Part shown: piece by piece, positions 8,261-15,814 of the stretch | Numbering within the stretch: position 1 is the first letter of the stretch | Layout of the letters: each line of letters begins with the position of its first letter | NCBI GenBank assembly: GCA_937907425.1 | Contig: CALCIE010000006.1 | Coordinates: forward strand, 1-64,000 | Direction: 5' to 3' | DNA from: ZC4RG42 sp003242425 | GTDB lineage: Bacteria > Pseudomonadota > Gammaproteobacteria > Burkholderiales > SG8-39 | Length of the DNA stretch: 64,000 nucleotides | Position numbers and translations under genes: made by a program | The notes under the pieces: generated by a model | Told to the model about the DNA's origin: nothing | Seen by the model: the letters and a program-made list of their open reading frames with translations, nothing else | The model's database searches: none

Positions 8261-8407
8261 ATGACGAACCTGATTGCCGCGCTCTATTCCTTCGTTTCGC
8301 TGCGACTGCGGACCGGCTTGCGGGCCTCGAACCCGTGGCCGCCCGCACGCCTTGCCACCATCCGGCCGCATGTCGTCAAACGAACGCCAAGGAAGCCATC
8401 ATGTTGA
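8261..8407 (+). CDS. Possible second small upstream reading frame overlapping leuA start
   Basis: The ATG at 8261 follows a GGAG at 8251-8254 with normal spacing. The frame codes 48 residues beginning MTNLIAALYSFVSLRLRTGL, and its TGA (8405-8407) lies just inside leuA, so the leuA ATG is embedded in it. It could couple translation between the leader and leuA, or be chance. The N-terminal part is plausible as a peptide; the Arg/Pro-rich remainder looks like unconstrained leader sequence. Confidence 0.3.
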   Translation: MTNLIAALYSFVSLRLRTGLRASNPWPPARLATIRPHVVKRTPRKPSC

Positions 8408-10077
8408 AAGATCCGTCGAAGAAATACCGCCCCTTCCCTCCGGTCGCGTTGCCTGACCGCACGTGGCCGAACAAGACCATCACCAAGGCACCGGTCTGGT
8501 GCTCCTCCGACCTGCGCGACGGCAATCAGGCGCTGATCGAGCCGATGAACGGCGAGCGCAAGCGCCGCATGTTCGACCTCCTGGTCCAGATCGGCTTCAA
8601 GGAAATCGAAGTCGCGTTTCCCTCGGCCTCGCAGACCGACTTCGATTTCGTACGCCACCTGATCGAAAGCGACGCCATCCCGGACGACGTCACCATCCAG
8701 GTGCTGACACAGGCGCGTGAAGACCTCATCCGCCGCACCTTCGAATCGCTGCGCGGCGCCAAGCGCGCCATCGTGCACGTGTACAACGCCACCTCGCCGG
8801 TGTTCCGCCGGGTGGTGTTCAACACCGACGTGGCGGGGGTGAAGGACATCGCGGTGCGGCACGCGCGCCTGATCAAGGAACTGGCGGCGCAGCACCCCGA
8901 GACCGAGTGGCGCTTCGAGTACAGTCCCGAGACCTTCACCGCGACCGAGCTGGAAGTCTCGCTCGACATCTGCAACGCGGTGCTGGACGTGTGGGAGCCC
9001 ACCCCCGACCGCAAGGCGATCATCAACCTGCCGGCGACGGTGGAAGTGGCCACGCCCAACGTCTACGCCGACCAGGTCGAGTGGTTGTGCCGCCACATCA
9101 AGTACCGCGACAGCGTGGTGATCAGCCTGCATCCGCACAACGACCGCGGCAGCAGCATCGCGGCAGCCGAACTGGGCCTGATGGCGGGCGCCGACCGCGT
9201 CGAGGGCTGTCTGTTCGGCAACGGCGAGCGCACCGGCAACGTGGACCTCGTCACCCTGGCGCTCAACCTCTACACCCAGGGCATCGATCCGCAACTGGAT
9301 TTCTCCGACATCAACACCGTGGCGCGCACCGTGGAGCACTGCAACCAGCTTCCCATCCATCCGCGCCATCCCTACGTCGGCGACCTGGTGTTCACCGCCT
9401 TTTCCGGCTCGCACCAGGACGCGATCAAGAAAGGCTTCGCGGCGCAGAAGCCCGACGCGTACTGGGAAGTGCCCTATCTCCCCCTCGATCCGGCGGACGT
9501 GGGCCGCACCTACGAGTCGGTGATCCGAGTGAACAGCCAGTCGGGCAAGGGCGGCATCGCCTTCCTGCTCGAACGCGACTACGGCCTGGTGCTGCCGCGC
9601 CGCCTGCAGATCGAGTTCAGCCGCGTGGTGCAGGAAGTGACCGACGCCACCGGCAAGGAGCTCTCTTCGGCCGAGATCTGGGACATCTTCCGCCAGACCT
9701 ACCTCGAAGCGGAGACCCCCTACGCCTACGTGTCGCACCAGAGCATCAGCGAGGGCGAAGGTCGCGGCATCGTGGCGACGGTGAAGGTGGACGGCGTGGA
9801 GCGCACGCTGCGCGGCGCGGGCAACGGCCCCATCGACGCCTTCGTGCACGCGCTGGGGCTCAGCTTCACCATCCAGCACTTCGAGGAACGCTCGCTCGGC
9901 ACAGGCAGCGACGCCAAGGCGGTCGCCTACGTGGAAATCGCCGGCCCCGGCATCCAGGGCTCGCTGCACGGCGTGGGCATGCACGCCGACATCGTCACGG
10001 CTTCGCTGAAGGCGGTGGTGTCGGCGGTCAACCGCGCCCTGAAGGAAAGCAAGGCCGCTCAGCGTAACGTCGCCTGA
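8401..10077 (+). CDS. leuA: 2-isopropylmalate synthase
   Basis: This is the first committed enzyme of leucine synthesis: acetyl-CoA plus 2-oxoisovalerate gives 2-isopropylmalate. The ATG at 8401 follows AAGGA with a seven-base gap and gives 558 residues. SSDLRDGNQALIEPM carries the metal and substrate residues of the HMGL-like catalytic domain, SLHPHNDRG the His pair, and LFGNGERTGNVDLVTLALN the second family signature. The C-terminal regulatory LeuA dimer domain (about residues 420-550) is present, so leucine feedback is expected. The length and the N-terminal extension fit the longer LeuA subclass. No other leu genes are adjacent. Confidence 0.96.
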   Translation: MLKDPSKKYRPFPPVALPDRTWPNKTITKAPVWCSSDLRDGNQALIEPMNGERKRRMFDLLVQIGFKEIEVAFPSASQTDFDFVRHLIESDAIPDDVTIQVLTQAREDLIRRTFESLRGAKRAIVHVYNATSPVFRRVVFNTDVAGVKDIAVRHARLIKELAAQHPETEWRFEYSPETFTATELEVSLDICNAVLDVWEPTPDRKAIINLPATVEVATPNVYADQVEWLCRHIKYRDSVVISLHPHNDRGSSIAAAELGLMAGADRVEGCLFGNGERTGNVDLVTLALNLYTQGIDPQLDFSDINTVARTVEHCNQLPIHPRHPYVGDLVFTAFSGSHQDAIKKGFAAQKPDAYWEVPYLPLDPADVGRTYESVIRVNSQSGKGGIAFLLERDYGLVLPRRLQIEFSRVVQEVTDATGKELSSAEIWDIFRQTYLEAETPYAYVSHQSISEGEGRGIVATVKVDGVERTLRGAGNGPIDAFVHALGLSFTIQHFEERSLGTGSDAKAVAYVEIAGPGIQGSLHGVGMHADIVTASLKAVVSAVNRALKESKAAQRNVA

Positions 10078-10103
10078 CGACGCAGCACCCTCCCCGAGAC
10101 GAG

Positions 10104-10130
10104 GGCCGCGCAACGCGGCCTTCGTCGTTT
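10104..10130 (+). terminator. Probable terminator of leuA
   Basis: The arms GGCCGCG and CGCGGCC are separated by CAA and followed by TTCGTCGTTT. The T-run is interrupted, so strength is uncertain. Confidence 0.55.
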
Positions 10131-10196
10131 ACGGGCGGCGCAAGGCCCGGCTCTCGGTACAATCCCCAGCGCTCATCCGGGCACGAGGAGAGGTAC

Positions 10197-11069
10197 ATGA
10201 AACGGCTGGTCCTGTTCATCGCCACCAATATCGCGGTCGTCGTCGTCCTGTCGATCACGCTGCGGCTGCTCGGCGTGGATCGCTATCTGACGGCGCAGGG
10301 CATCGACTACGGCGCCCTGCTGGTGTTTTCCGCTGTGGTGGGTTTCACCGGGGCGATCATTTCGCTGCTGCTGTCCAAGCCCATGGCCAAGTGGACCACG
10401 CGCGCCCAGGTCATCGACGGCAGCGAAAGCGCCGAGACGCGCTGGCTGGTCGATACGGTGCGGCGGCTCGCCGACCGCGCCGGCATCCGCATGCCCGAAG
10501 TGGCGATCTACGACGGCGCGCCCAACGCCTTCGCCACCGGCGCGTTCAGGAACTCGGCCCTGGTCGCCGTCTCCACCGGGCTGCTGCGCAGCATGAACCG
10601 CGAGGAAGTGGAGGCGGTGCTCGGGCACGAGATCGCCCATGTGGCGAACGGCGACATGGTGACGCTCACGCTTATCCAGGGCGTGGTGAACACCTTCGTG
10701 GTGTTCTTCGCCCGCATCGTCGGTCACATCGTGGACAAGGCGGTGTTCCGCACCGAGCGCGGCGTCGGGCCCGGCTTCTACATCACCGTGATCGTGTGCG
10801 AGATCGTGTTCGGCCTGCTCGCCTCGATCATCGTCATGTGGTTCTCCCGCCGGCGCGAGTTCCGCGCCGACCGCGGCTCGGCCGAACTGCTGGGCTCGCC
10901 GCAGCCCATGATCGCGGCGCTGCGCCGTCTGGGCGGCATCGAACAGGCCGATCTGCCGGAATCGATCCGCGCGCTGGGCATCAACGACCGTCCGGGCTGG
11001 ATGGCGCTGTTCTCCAGCCACCCGCCCATCGAAGCGCGCATCGCCGCGCTGCAGCAGTCCCGCGGCTAA
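10197..11069 (+). CDS. htpX: Membrane protease HtpX
   Basis: This 290-residue inner-membrane M48 zinc protease takes part in membrane-protein quality control. Two N-terminal membrane helices (LFIATNIAVVVVLSI and LLVFSAVVGFTGAIISLLL) are followed by the HEIAH zinc motif at residues 144-148. Two more hydrophobic segments follow, including FYITVIVCEIVFGLLASIIV, and then the third-ligand region RREFRADRGSAELLG. A GGAGAGG ribosome site precedes the ATG. A TACAAT -10-like element lies at 10158-10163; I see no good sigma-32 site. Its TAA interlocks with the stop of the convergent MFS gene. Confidence 0.96.
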   Translation: MKRLVLFIATNIAVVVVLSITLRLLGVDRYLTAQGIDYGALLVFSAVVGFTGAIISLLLSKPMAKWTTRAQVIDGSESAETRWLVDTVRRLADRAGIRMPEVAIYDGAPNAFATGAFRNSALVAVSTGLLRSMNREEVEAVLGHEIAHVANGDMVTLTLIQGVVNTFVVFFARIVGHIVDKAVFRTERGVGPGFYITVIVCEIVFGLLASIIVMWFSRRREFRADRGSAELLGSPQPMIAALRRLGGIEQADLPESIRALGINDRPGWMALFSSHPPIEARIAALQQSRG

Positions 11070-12271
11070 TCGCCTGCGCCCGGACGCCGTTCGCGCCGCG
11101 GACCGTCCGCCTGCCTCGTCCGCCGCCGCAGCAGGGCGGCGAAGACCAGACCGATCAGTGCGAGCCCCGCGGCGCTCATGCCGAACAGCGCCGCATAGCC
11201 GGCGGATGACAACGCCCCGGCAACGAACGTGACGCCGGCCGACTGTCCCAGGAACAGACTCATCGCGAACAGCGCGACGGCGGTGCCGCGCGCAGCCGGT
11301 GCCATCTGCGTGGCGTGGGTCTGCAGCGTGCTGTGCAGCATGTAGTAGCCGAGCCCGAGCATGATGCAGGCGACGACGCCGCTCGCCGCGCCGGGCAGCA
11401 GCGCGACCAGGGCGAAGCCCGCCGCCAACAGCAGACCGCCCGCGGTCGCCAGACCCGGCTCGCCCAGGCTGCGTACGAGCCGGGCCGCGCTCGCGGTGTA
11501 AAAGAAACCGCCGACGCCGAACGAGGCCATGGTGGCCCCGGCCAGCCAGACCGGCAGGCCGGCCCGCTCGTGCAGCGAAGTCGGAACGAAAGCGAGCGCG
11601 CCGAACACCAGCAGCCCTTCGACCGCCACCAGCGCCAGGATCGCCCTCGCCCACGGCGCGCGCAGGACGATCACGTAGCGCTCGAGCATCGGCGTATCCG
11701 CGGTCGCGGCGGGGGAACCGGGGTTCGCGCGAGCGGCGCGCACGCCCAGTTGCCAGCCGGTGAGCGCGAACACGATCGCCAGCAGCAGGAAAGCCGAACG
11801 CCACCCCAGCGTATCGGCGAGCATGCCGCCCATGCTCTGTCCGAGGATGATGCCGACGATCACGCCGTTCAGGAATTTCGCCAGGGTCGTCTGCCGCGCA
11901 CCGTAATCGACCGTGTCGCCGATCCAGGCCATCGCCAGCGGAATGATGGCCGCTGCCACCGCACCGGTCGCAAGCCGCGCGATCTCGAGCAGCCGCAGTC
12001 CGGGCGCCAGCGCGCACGCAAGCGACGCAGCCGCGGCGACGAGCGCCGCCCCGGCGATGTAGCGGGCCTTGCCGATGCGGTCGCCGAGCGAACCGTGCAC
12101 GAGCTGCGAGACGCCGTAGCCGAGGGTGTAGAGCGTCACCACCCCGGCCGCGCCCGCGGGCGTGGTGCCGAAGTCGGCCGCGAGCGCCGGCAGCATCGGA
12201 TCGCAGATCCGCATCGAGACCATGCTCGCGAACGCACCGGCGGCAAGCCAGAAGAGCATCGAACCGGACAT
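11066..12271 (-). CDS. MFS transporter
   Basis: The 401-residue protein has about twelve membrane helices in the major facilitator pattern. The loop 2-3 signature reads HGSLGDRIGKARYI, and helices such as LLVFGALAFVPTSLH and GLALIGLVFAALLRRR frame the second half. It is probably a proton-driven exporter of the DHA1 type; the substrate cannot be deduced. The start is placed at the ATG at 12271 (MSGSMLFWLAAGAFASMVSM), which puts the first helix at the N-terminus. The frame is open further upstream, but that region overlaps the DUF2520 gene. It lies 80 bases downstream of that gene and may share its transcript. Confidence 0.85.
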   Translation of the reverse strand: MSGSMLFWLAAGAFASMVSMRICDPMLPALAADFGTTPAGAAGVVTLYTLGYGVSQLVHGSLGDRIGKARYIAGAALVAAAASLACALAPGLRLLEIARLATGAVAAAIIPLAMAWIGDTVDYGARQTTLAKFLNGVIVGIILGQSMGGMLADTLGWRSAFLLLAIVFALTGWQLGVRAARANPGSPAATADTPMLERYVIVLRAPWARAILALVAVEGLLVFGALAFVPTSLHERAGLPVWLAGATMASFGVGGFFYTASAARLVRSLGEPGLATAGGLLLAAGFALVALLPGAASGVVACIMLGLGYYMLHSTLQTHATQMAPAARGTAVALFAMSLFLGQSAGVTFVAGALSSAGYAALFGMSAAGLALIGLVFAALLRRRTRQADGPRRERRPGAGD

Positions 12272-12351
12272 CTCGAAACTGGAAGAGAAAACGCCTGCCG
12301 GAAGCGGAAGCGCCAACGATACCGGAAGCGCCGCTTTGCGTGGGTGGCGCG

Positions 12352-13224
12352 CTACTCCTTGCCGAGCAGCTCCGTCAGCGCGGCGCGCTGCGCTTCGGTG
12401 AGCGTACCGCGCTCGATCGCCATCGCCAGCGAACGCCGCGCGAGCTGTACGTAGAGCGCATAGGTACGCGGATGGTCGCGGCGCAGCGCGTCGAGATGGC
12501 GCGCGACGGTGCCCGCGTCGCCGCGCGACACCGGTCCCGTCAACGCCTCGACCGTTCCCATCTTCACCACCGAATCGAGCGTGGCGTAGGCGAGCGGCAG
12601 CAGCGCTTTCAGCGCCTGCTCGCGCGGCACGCCCAGACGCGTGCGCCACAGCTCCGCCGCCTCGTGCAGCAGCCCGTCGATGAAGGAGGCGGCGAAGCTT
12701 CCCGAGAGGTGGTAGATCGCGCGCGTACCGGGCGGCAGGTGCAGCGGTTCCAGACGCAGCGCGCGTGCCATCGTCTCCAGTTCGCCGTAGAGCGGTTCCT
12801 CGGCCTCGATCGCCACGGCGCAGCCGGGCAGATTGGCGAGCGCCACCAGCGGATCGGCGAAGGCGTGCAAGGGATGGAACGCGCCCGTACGCGCCCCCGC
12901 GCGTCGCGCCGGTTCGAGCGCGCCGAGCTCGGTGGCACCGCTGCAGTGCACGACCGCCATGTCGGCACGCCACGCGAGCGAAGCCACGAGCGGCGCGATG
13001 GCGTCGTCGGGCACGGTGAGGAAGACGAGCTCGCTCGCATCCACCACCTCCTGCTGGGTGCGGTAGGCGCGCGCGCCGGGCACCGCCTGCGCGAGCCGCG
13101 CGGCCGATTCGAGGGTGCGGCTGGCCAGCGCCGTCACGCGGTAACCGGCGCCGTGCAGGGCGCGCGCAAGAGTGTTGGCGACCCGGCCGGTGCCGATGAA
13201 ACCGATTGCGGGAGAGGAGGACAT
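12352..13224 (-). CDS. Rossmann-fold DUF2520 domain protein
   Basis: The 290-residue protein starts with a nucleotide-binding glycine motif (IGFIGTGRVANTLARAL) of the NAD(P)-binding Rossmann type. The C-terminal helical DUF2520 domain follows from about residue 130 (AFHPLHAFADPL, then IYHLSGSFAASFIDGLLHEA). The fold resembles pyrroline-5-carboxylate reductase and related dehydrogenases. The reaction is not established for this family as far as I know. It is transcribed toward the MFS gene. Confidence 0.85.
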   Translation of the reverse strand: MSSSPAIGFIGTGRVANTLARALHGAGYRVTALASRTLESAARLAQAVPGARAYRTQQEVVDASELVFLTVPDDAIAPLVASLAWRADMAVVHCSGATELGALEPARRAGARTGAFHPLHAFADPLVALANLPGCAVAIEAEEPLYGELETMARALRLEPLHLPPGTRAIYHLSGSFAASFIDGLLHEAAELWRTRLGVPREQALKALLPLAYATLDSVVKMGTVEALTGPVSRGDAGTVARHLDALRRDHPRTYALYVQLARRSLAMAIERGTLTEAQRAALTELLGKE

Positions 13225-13293
13225 GGCGCTGCTTCGCGAGGCGGGGCTTTCATTCTAGGCGAGGCGATGCGCGGCGTCCGCCGCACCGCCTCC

Positions 13294-13335
13294 GCCAAAA
13301 GAAAACGGCCGGCGGGGCCGCGCCCCACCGGCCGT
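13294..13335 (-). terminator. Terminator of the SWIB gene
   Basis: Read on the minus strand, ACGGCCGG and CCGGCCGT form a stem around a GC-rich inner loop, followed by TTTTCTTTTGG. It lies 20 bases past the SWIB stop and isolates that gene from the DUF2520 gene. Confidence 0.85.
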
Positions 13336-13354
13336 CCGACAGCTCGTATCCAGC

Positions 13355-13792
13355 TCAGCTCAGGTGCTTGTTGACCAGCTTGGTCATCTCGAACATCGAC
13401 ACCTGCTTCTTGCCGCCGAACAGTTCCTTCAGCTTGTCGTCGGCGTTGATCATCCGCTTGTTCACGGAATCCTGGAGCTTGTTCTTCTTGATGTAGGTCC
13501 AGATTTTCTTCGTGATTTCCGTGCGGGGCTGGGCGGCGCTGCCGATGATGGCCGCGAGCGCGGGGCTCGGCGTCATCGCCTTCATGAAGGCCGGATTCGG
13601 CTTACGCTTGGCCGCGGTCTTCTTTTTCTTCGCCGCGACTTTCTTCTTCGGTGCTGCCTTCTTCACCACCTTCTTCTTGGCCACGACCTTCTTGGCGGGC
13701 TTCTTCTTGGCTGCGGTCACCTTCTTAGCGGGTTTCTTCTTGGCAGCAGTCTTCTTCGCGGTCGCTTTCTTCGCGGGCTTCTTTGTTGCCAT
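13355..13792 (-). CDS. SWIB/MDM2-domain protein with histone-H1-like lysine-rich tail
   Basis: The first 65 or so of 145 residues are almost only Lys, Ala, Pro, Val and Thr in repeats of the type KKPAKK and AAKKK, like histone H1 tails and bacterial HC1-type DNA-binding proteins. The rest is an SWIB domain (ALAAIIGSAAQPRTEITKKI through MINADDKLKELFGGKK and MFEMTKLVNKHL). SWIB domains are known from eukaryotic chromatin remodellers and also occur in chlamydiae and many proteobacteria. A GGAGG site precedes the ATG at 13792. A role in nucleoid binding is inferred from the basic tail. Confidence 0.93.
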   Translation of the reverse strand: MATKKPAKKATAKKTAAKKKPAKKVTAAKKKPAKKVVAKKKVVKKAAPKKKVAAKKKKTAAKRKPNPAFMKAMTPSPALAAIIGSAAQPRTEITKKIWTYIKKNKLQDSVNKRMINADDKLKELFGGKKQVSMFEMTKLVNKHLS

Positions 13793-14075
13793 CCTTAAAC
13801 CTCCACTTTGCGTGTTTTGATCATCGATCTCTGCGTACCGCCCAGAGCAAGCGGGCTTGGCGACGAGAGAATGCACATTCGAAGGCATTCGCGCAAGCGG
13901 ATTTTGAGTGTTTTTCCCTCTGGCATAGCGGTGTCGCAACAGGGAAGCGCGCCTCGATTTCGCTCTTGGATCGGCGTCCAGTGTGGATTCATCCAGTCAC
14001 GGCTCCCTGCCGGCGAAGGCGAACCCCTCCGGGAGACGGCCGGCGATGAGAGTTTCCCTCTCCGTAAGCGCCGCC

Positions 14076-15026
14076 TCAGTGCGCGCCGCGGCTGTCGAGC
14101 CACACGCCCAGTCCCTGGGCGTTGAGTTCGACGTCGGTGCCGTACACGGCCATGACCGCCTCGTCGGAGAGACGGGTGCCGTAGCGGCGCGCCTCCTCCA
14201 GTAGCAGTTTGCGTACCCCCTCGTAGAGCAGCCGCGGTCGCTCTTCGCCGGCGTCGGCGACCTCGAGCGCGAGCGCCACGTGGGCGTCGATCAGACGGTG
14301 CAGGTCCGCTGTCCTGGCGTGCGGGTGGTAGAGCGCGCTGTAGTGCGTCACATAGACGACGTCGCGCGCCAGGGCGGCGATGCGGTCGATGGAGCGGTGA
14401 TAGGCCTCGGGCTCGAATTGCACCGGGCTGGTGGTGGGGAAGAGGAACTGCCGCCCGTCCTCGTCCAGTTCGCGGTAGGACAGCCCGAAGGTGTCGCCCG
14501 CGAACACGCAGCCCGAACGCTCGTCGTGAACGACGATGTGGTGGCGGGCATGACCGGGCGTCTCGTAGAGGCGCAGCACGCGTCCCGCGAGGGAGAGCTC
14601 CAGACCGTCGGGCGCGGGCAGGATGCGCGCCTCCGGGACGGGCAGGATGTCGCCGTAGAGCCGGCGGGCGGTCTCCTCCCCGTAGACGGCGATGGTGCCT
14701 TCGACGAGCTTGCGCGGATCGGCCATGTGCCGCACGCCGCGCGGATGGACCACGAGCTGCGCATTCGGCAGAGCCCGCATGAGCGCCCCCGCACCGCCCG
14801 CGTGGTCGAGATGGATGTGGGTGAGGATGACGTAGTCGACGGCTTCCGCGCCCAGCCCCTTGGCGGCCAGTGCGCCGAGGATCGCCGGCACTGAATGCTG
14901 GGTGCCGGTATCGACGATCGCCGCCCGCCCGCCTTCGACGATGAGGTGGATGGCGTCGAGCTGCGGACGCACGAAACCCGAATCCACGGCGCTGATGCCG
15001 TGCGCGTAATCGATGATCGCTGGCAT
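14076..15026 (-). CDS. MBL-fold metallo-hydrolase
   Basis: The 316-residue metallo-beta-lactamase-fold enzyme carries HxHxDH as THIHLDHAGG (His70, His72, Asp74, His75). Later metal ligands are seen in ETPGHARHHIVV (His) and GCVFAGDTFGLSY (Asp). The C-terminal half (RSIDRIAALARDVVYVTHYS) resembles glyoxalase II-like and arylsulfatase-like members, but the substrate is unknown. The start at 15026 is set by GGGAGGAAAG just upstream; an in-frame extension to 15155 would run over the divergent pdxH start. The two genes share a 97-base promoter region. Confidence 0.85.
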   Translation of the reverse strand: MPAIIDYAHGISAVDSGFVRPQLDAIHLIVEGGRAAIVDTGTQHSVPAILGALAAKGLGAEAVDYVILTHIHLDHAGGAGALMRALPNAQLVVHPRGVRHMADPRKLVEGTIAVYGEETARRLYGDILPVPEARILPAPDGLELSLAGRVLRLYETPGHARHHIVVHDERSGCVFAGDTFGLSYRELDEDGRQFLFPTTSPVQFEPEAYHRSIDRIAALARDVVYVTHYSALYHPHARTADLHRLIDAHVALALEVADAGEERPRLLYEGVRKLLLEEARRYGTRLSDEAVMAVYGTDVELNAQGLGVWLDSRGAH

Positions 15027-15123
15027 GCTCTTTCCTCCCGGCAGGTGTTGCGATTGTAGAAGGCCGGGCCGCGAAGCGCGCGGCTGGGTAGAATCCCTTC
15101 CTTCCCAACAGTCGACCGCTTCC

Positions 15124-15756
15124 ATGGACATCGCCCAGTTACGCATCGAATACACCCGTGCCGCGCTCGACGAGACCCATGTCGCCGCCGATCCCTACAC
15201 CCAGTTCTCGCGCTGGCTCGACGAGGCGATCCGGGCCGAGCTGCCCGAGCCCACGGCCATGACGCTCGCCACCGCCGATGCCGCGGGGCGTCCTTCCGCG
15301 CGCGTCGTGCTGTTGAAGGGCGTGGACGCACAAGGCCTCTCCTTCTACACCAACTACGAGAGCCGCAAGGGGCAGGAGCTCGCTGCCAATCCCCATGCCG
15401 CCCTGCTGTTCTACTGGGCGGAGCTGGAACGCCAGGTGCGCATTGAAGGACGGGTCGAGCGCGTGCCGGCGGAGGAATCGGACGCCTACTACCGCAGCCG
15501 CCCGCTCGGCAGCCGCATCGGCGCCTGGGCTTCGCCGCAAAGCCGCGTGCTGCCCAGCCGCGAATGGCTGGAGGAACGGGTGCGGCAGATGAGCGTGGAG
15601 CACGGCGAAGATCCCGCGCGCCCGCCGCACTGGGGCGGCTACCGCCTCATCCCCGACAGTTTCGAGTTCTGGCAGGGCAGGCCGAGCCGCCTGCACGACC
15701 GTCTGCGCTTCCGCCGCGAAGGCGCCGGCTGGAAGCTGGAGCGTCTCGCCCCGTGA
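15124..15756 (+). CDS. pdxH: Pyridoxamine 5'-phosphate oxidase
   Basis: This FMN enzyme converts pyridoxamine or pyridoxine phosphate to pyridoxal 5'-phosphate. The 210-residue product matches the family length (218 in E. coli). Motifs include RVVLLKGVDAQGLSFYTNYE and SRKGQELAANPHAALLFYW for FMN binding. Further on come SRPLGSRIGAWASPQSRVL and the C-terminal WGGYRLIPDSFEFWQGRPSR with the expected RLHDR. The start is the ATG at 15124. PLP from this enzyme would serve the class V aminotransferase and the glucan phosphorylase further along, as well as general metabolism. Confidence 0.97.
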   Translation: MDIAQLRIEYTRAALDETHVAADPYTQFSRWLDEAIRAELPEPTAMTLATADAAGRPSARVVLLKGVDAQGLSFYTNYESRKGQELAANPHAALLFYWAELERQVRIEGRVERVPAEESDAYYRSRPLGSRIGAWASPQSRVLPSREWLEERVRQMSVEHGEDPARPPHWGGYRLIPDSFEFWQGRPSRLHDRLRFRREGAGWKLERLAP

Positions 15757-15814
15757 GCGCGGGCGGGCGTGGCGGTTGCTCGGCGGCCCGGCACCGGAAA
15801 CGGGAGAAGAACGA

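Noticed and set aside
8177..8400. Classical Rho-independent attenuator terminator before leuA
   Set aside because: GC-rich hairpins exist, but none is followed by a T-run, so no intrinsic terminator is called.
13600..13800. Tandem DNA repeat array in the SWIB gene
   Set aside because: The apparent repeats encode the Lys/Ala/Pro tail and are irregular at the DNA level; they are treated as a protein feature.
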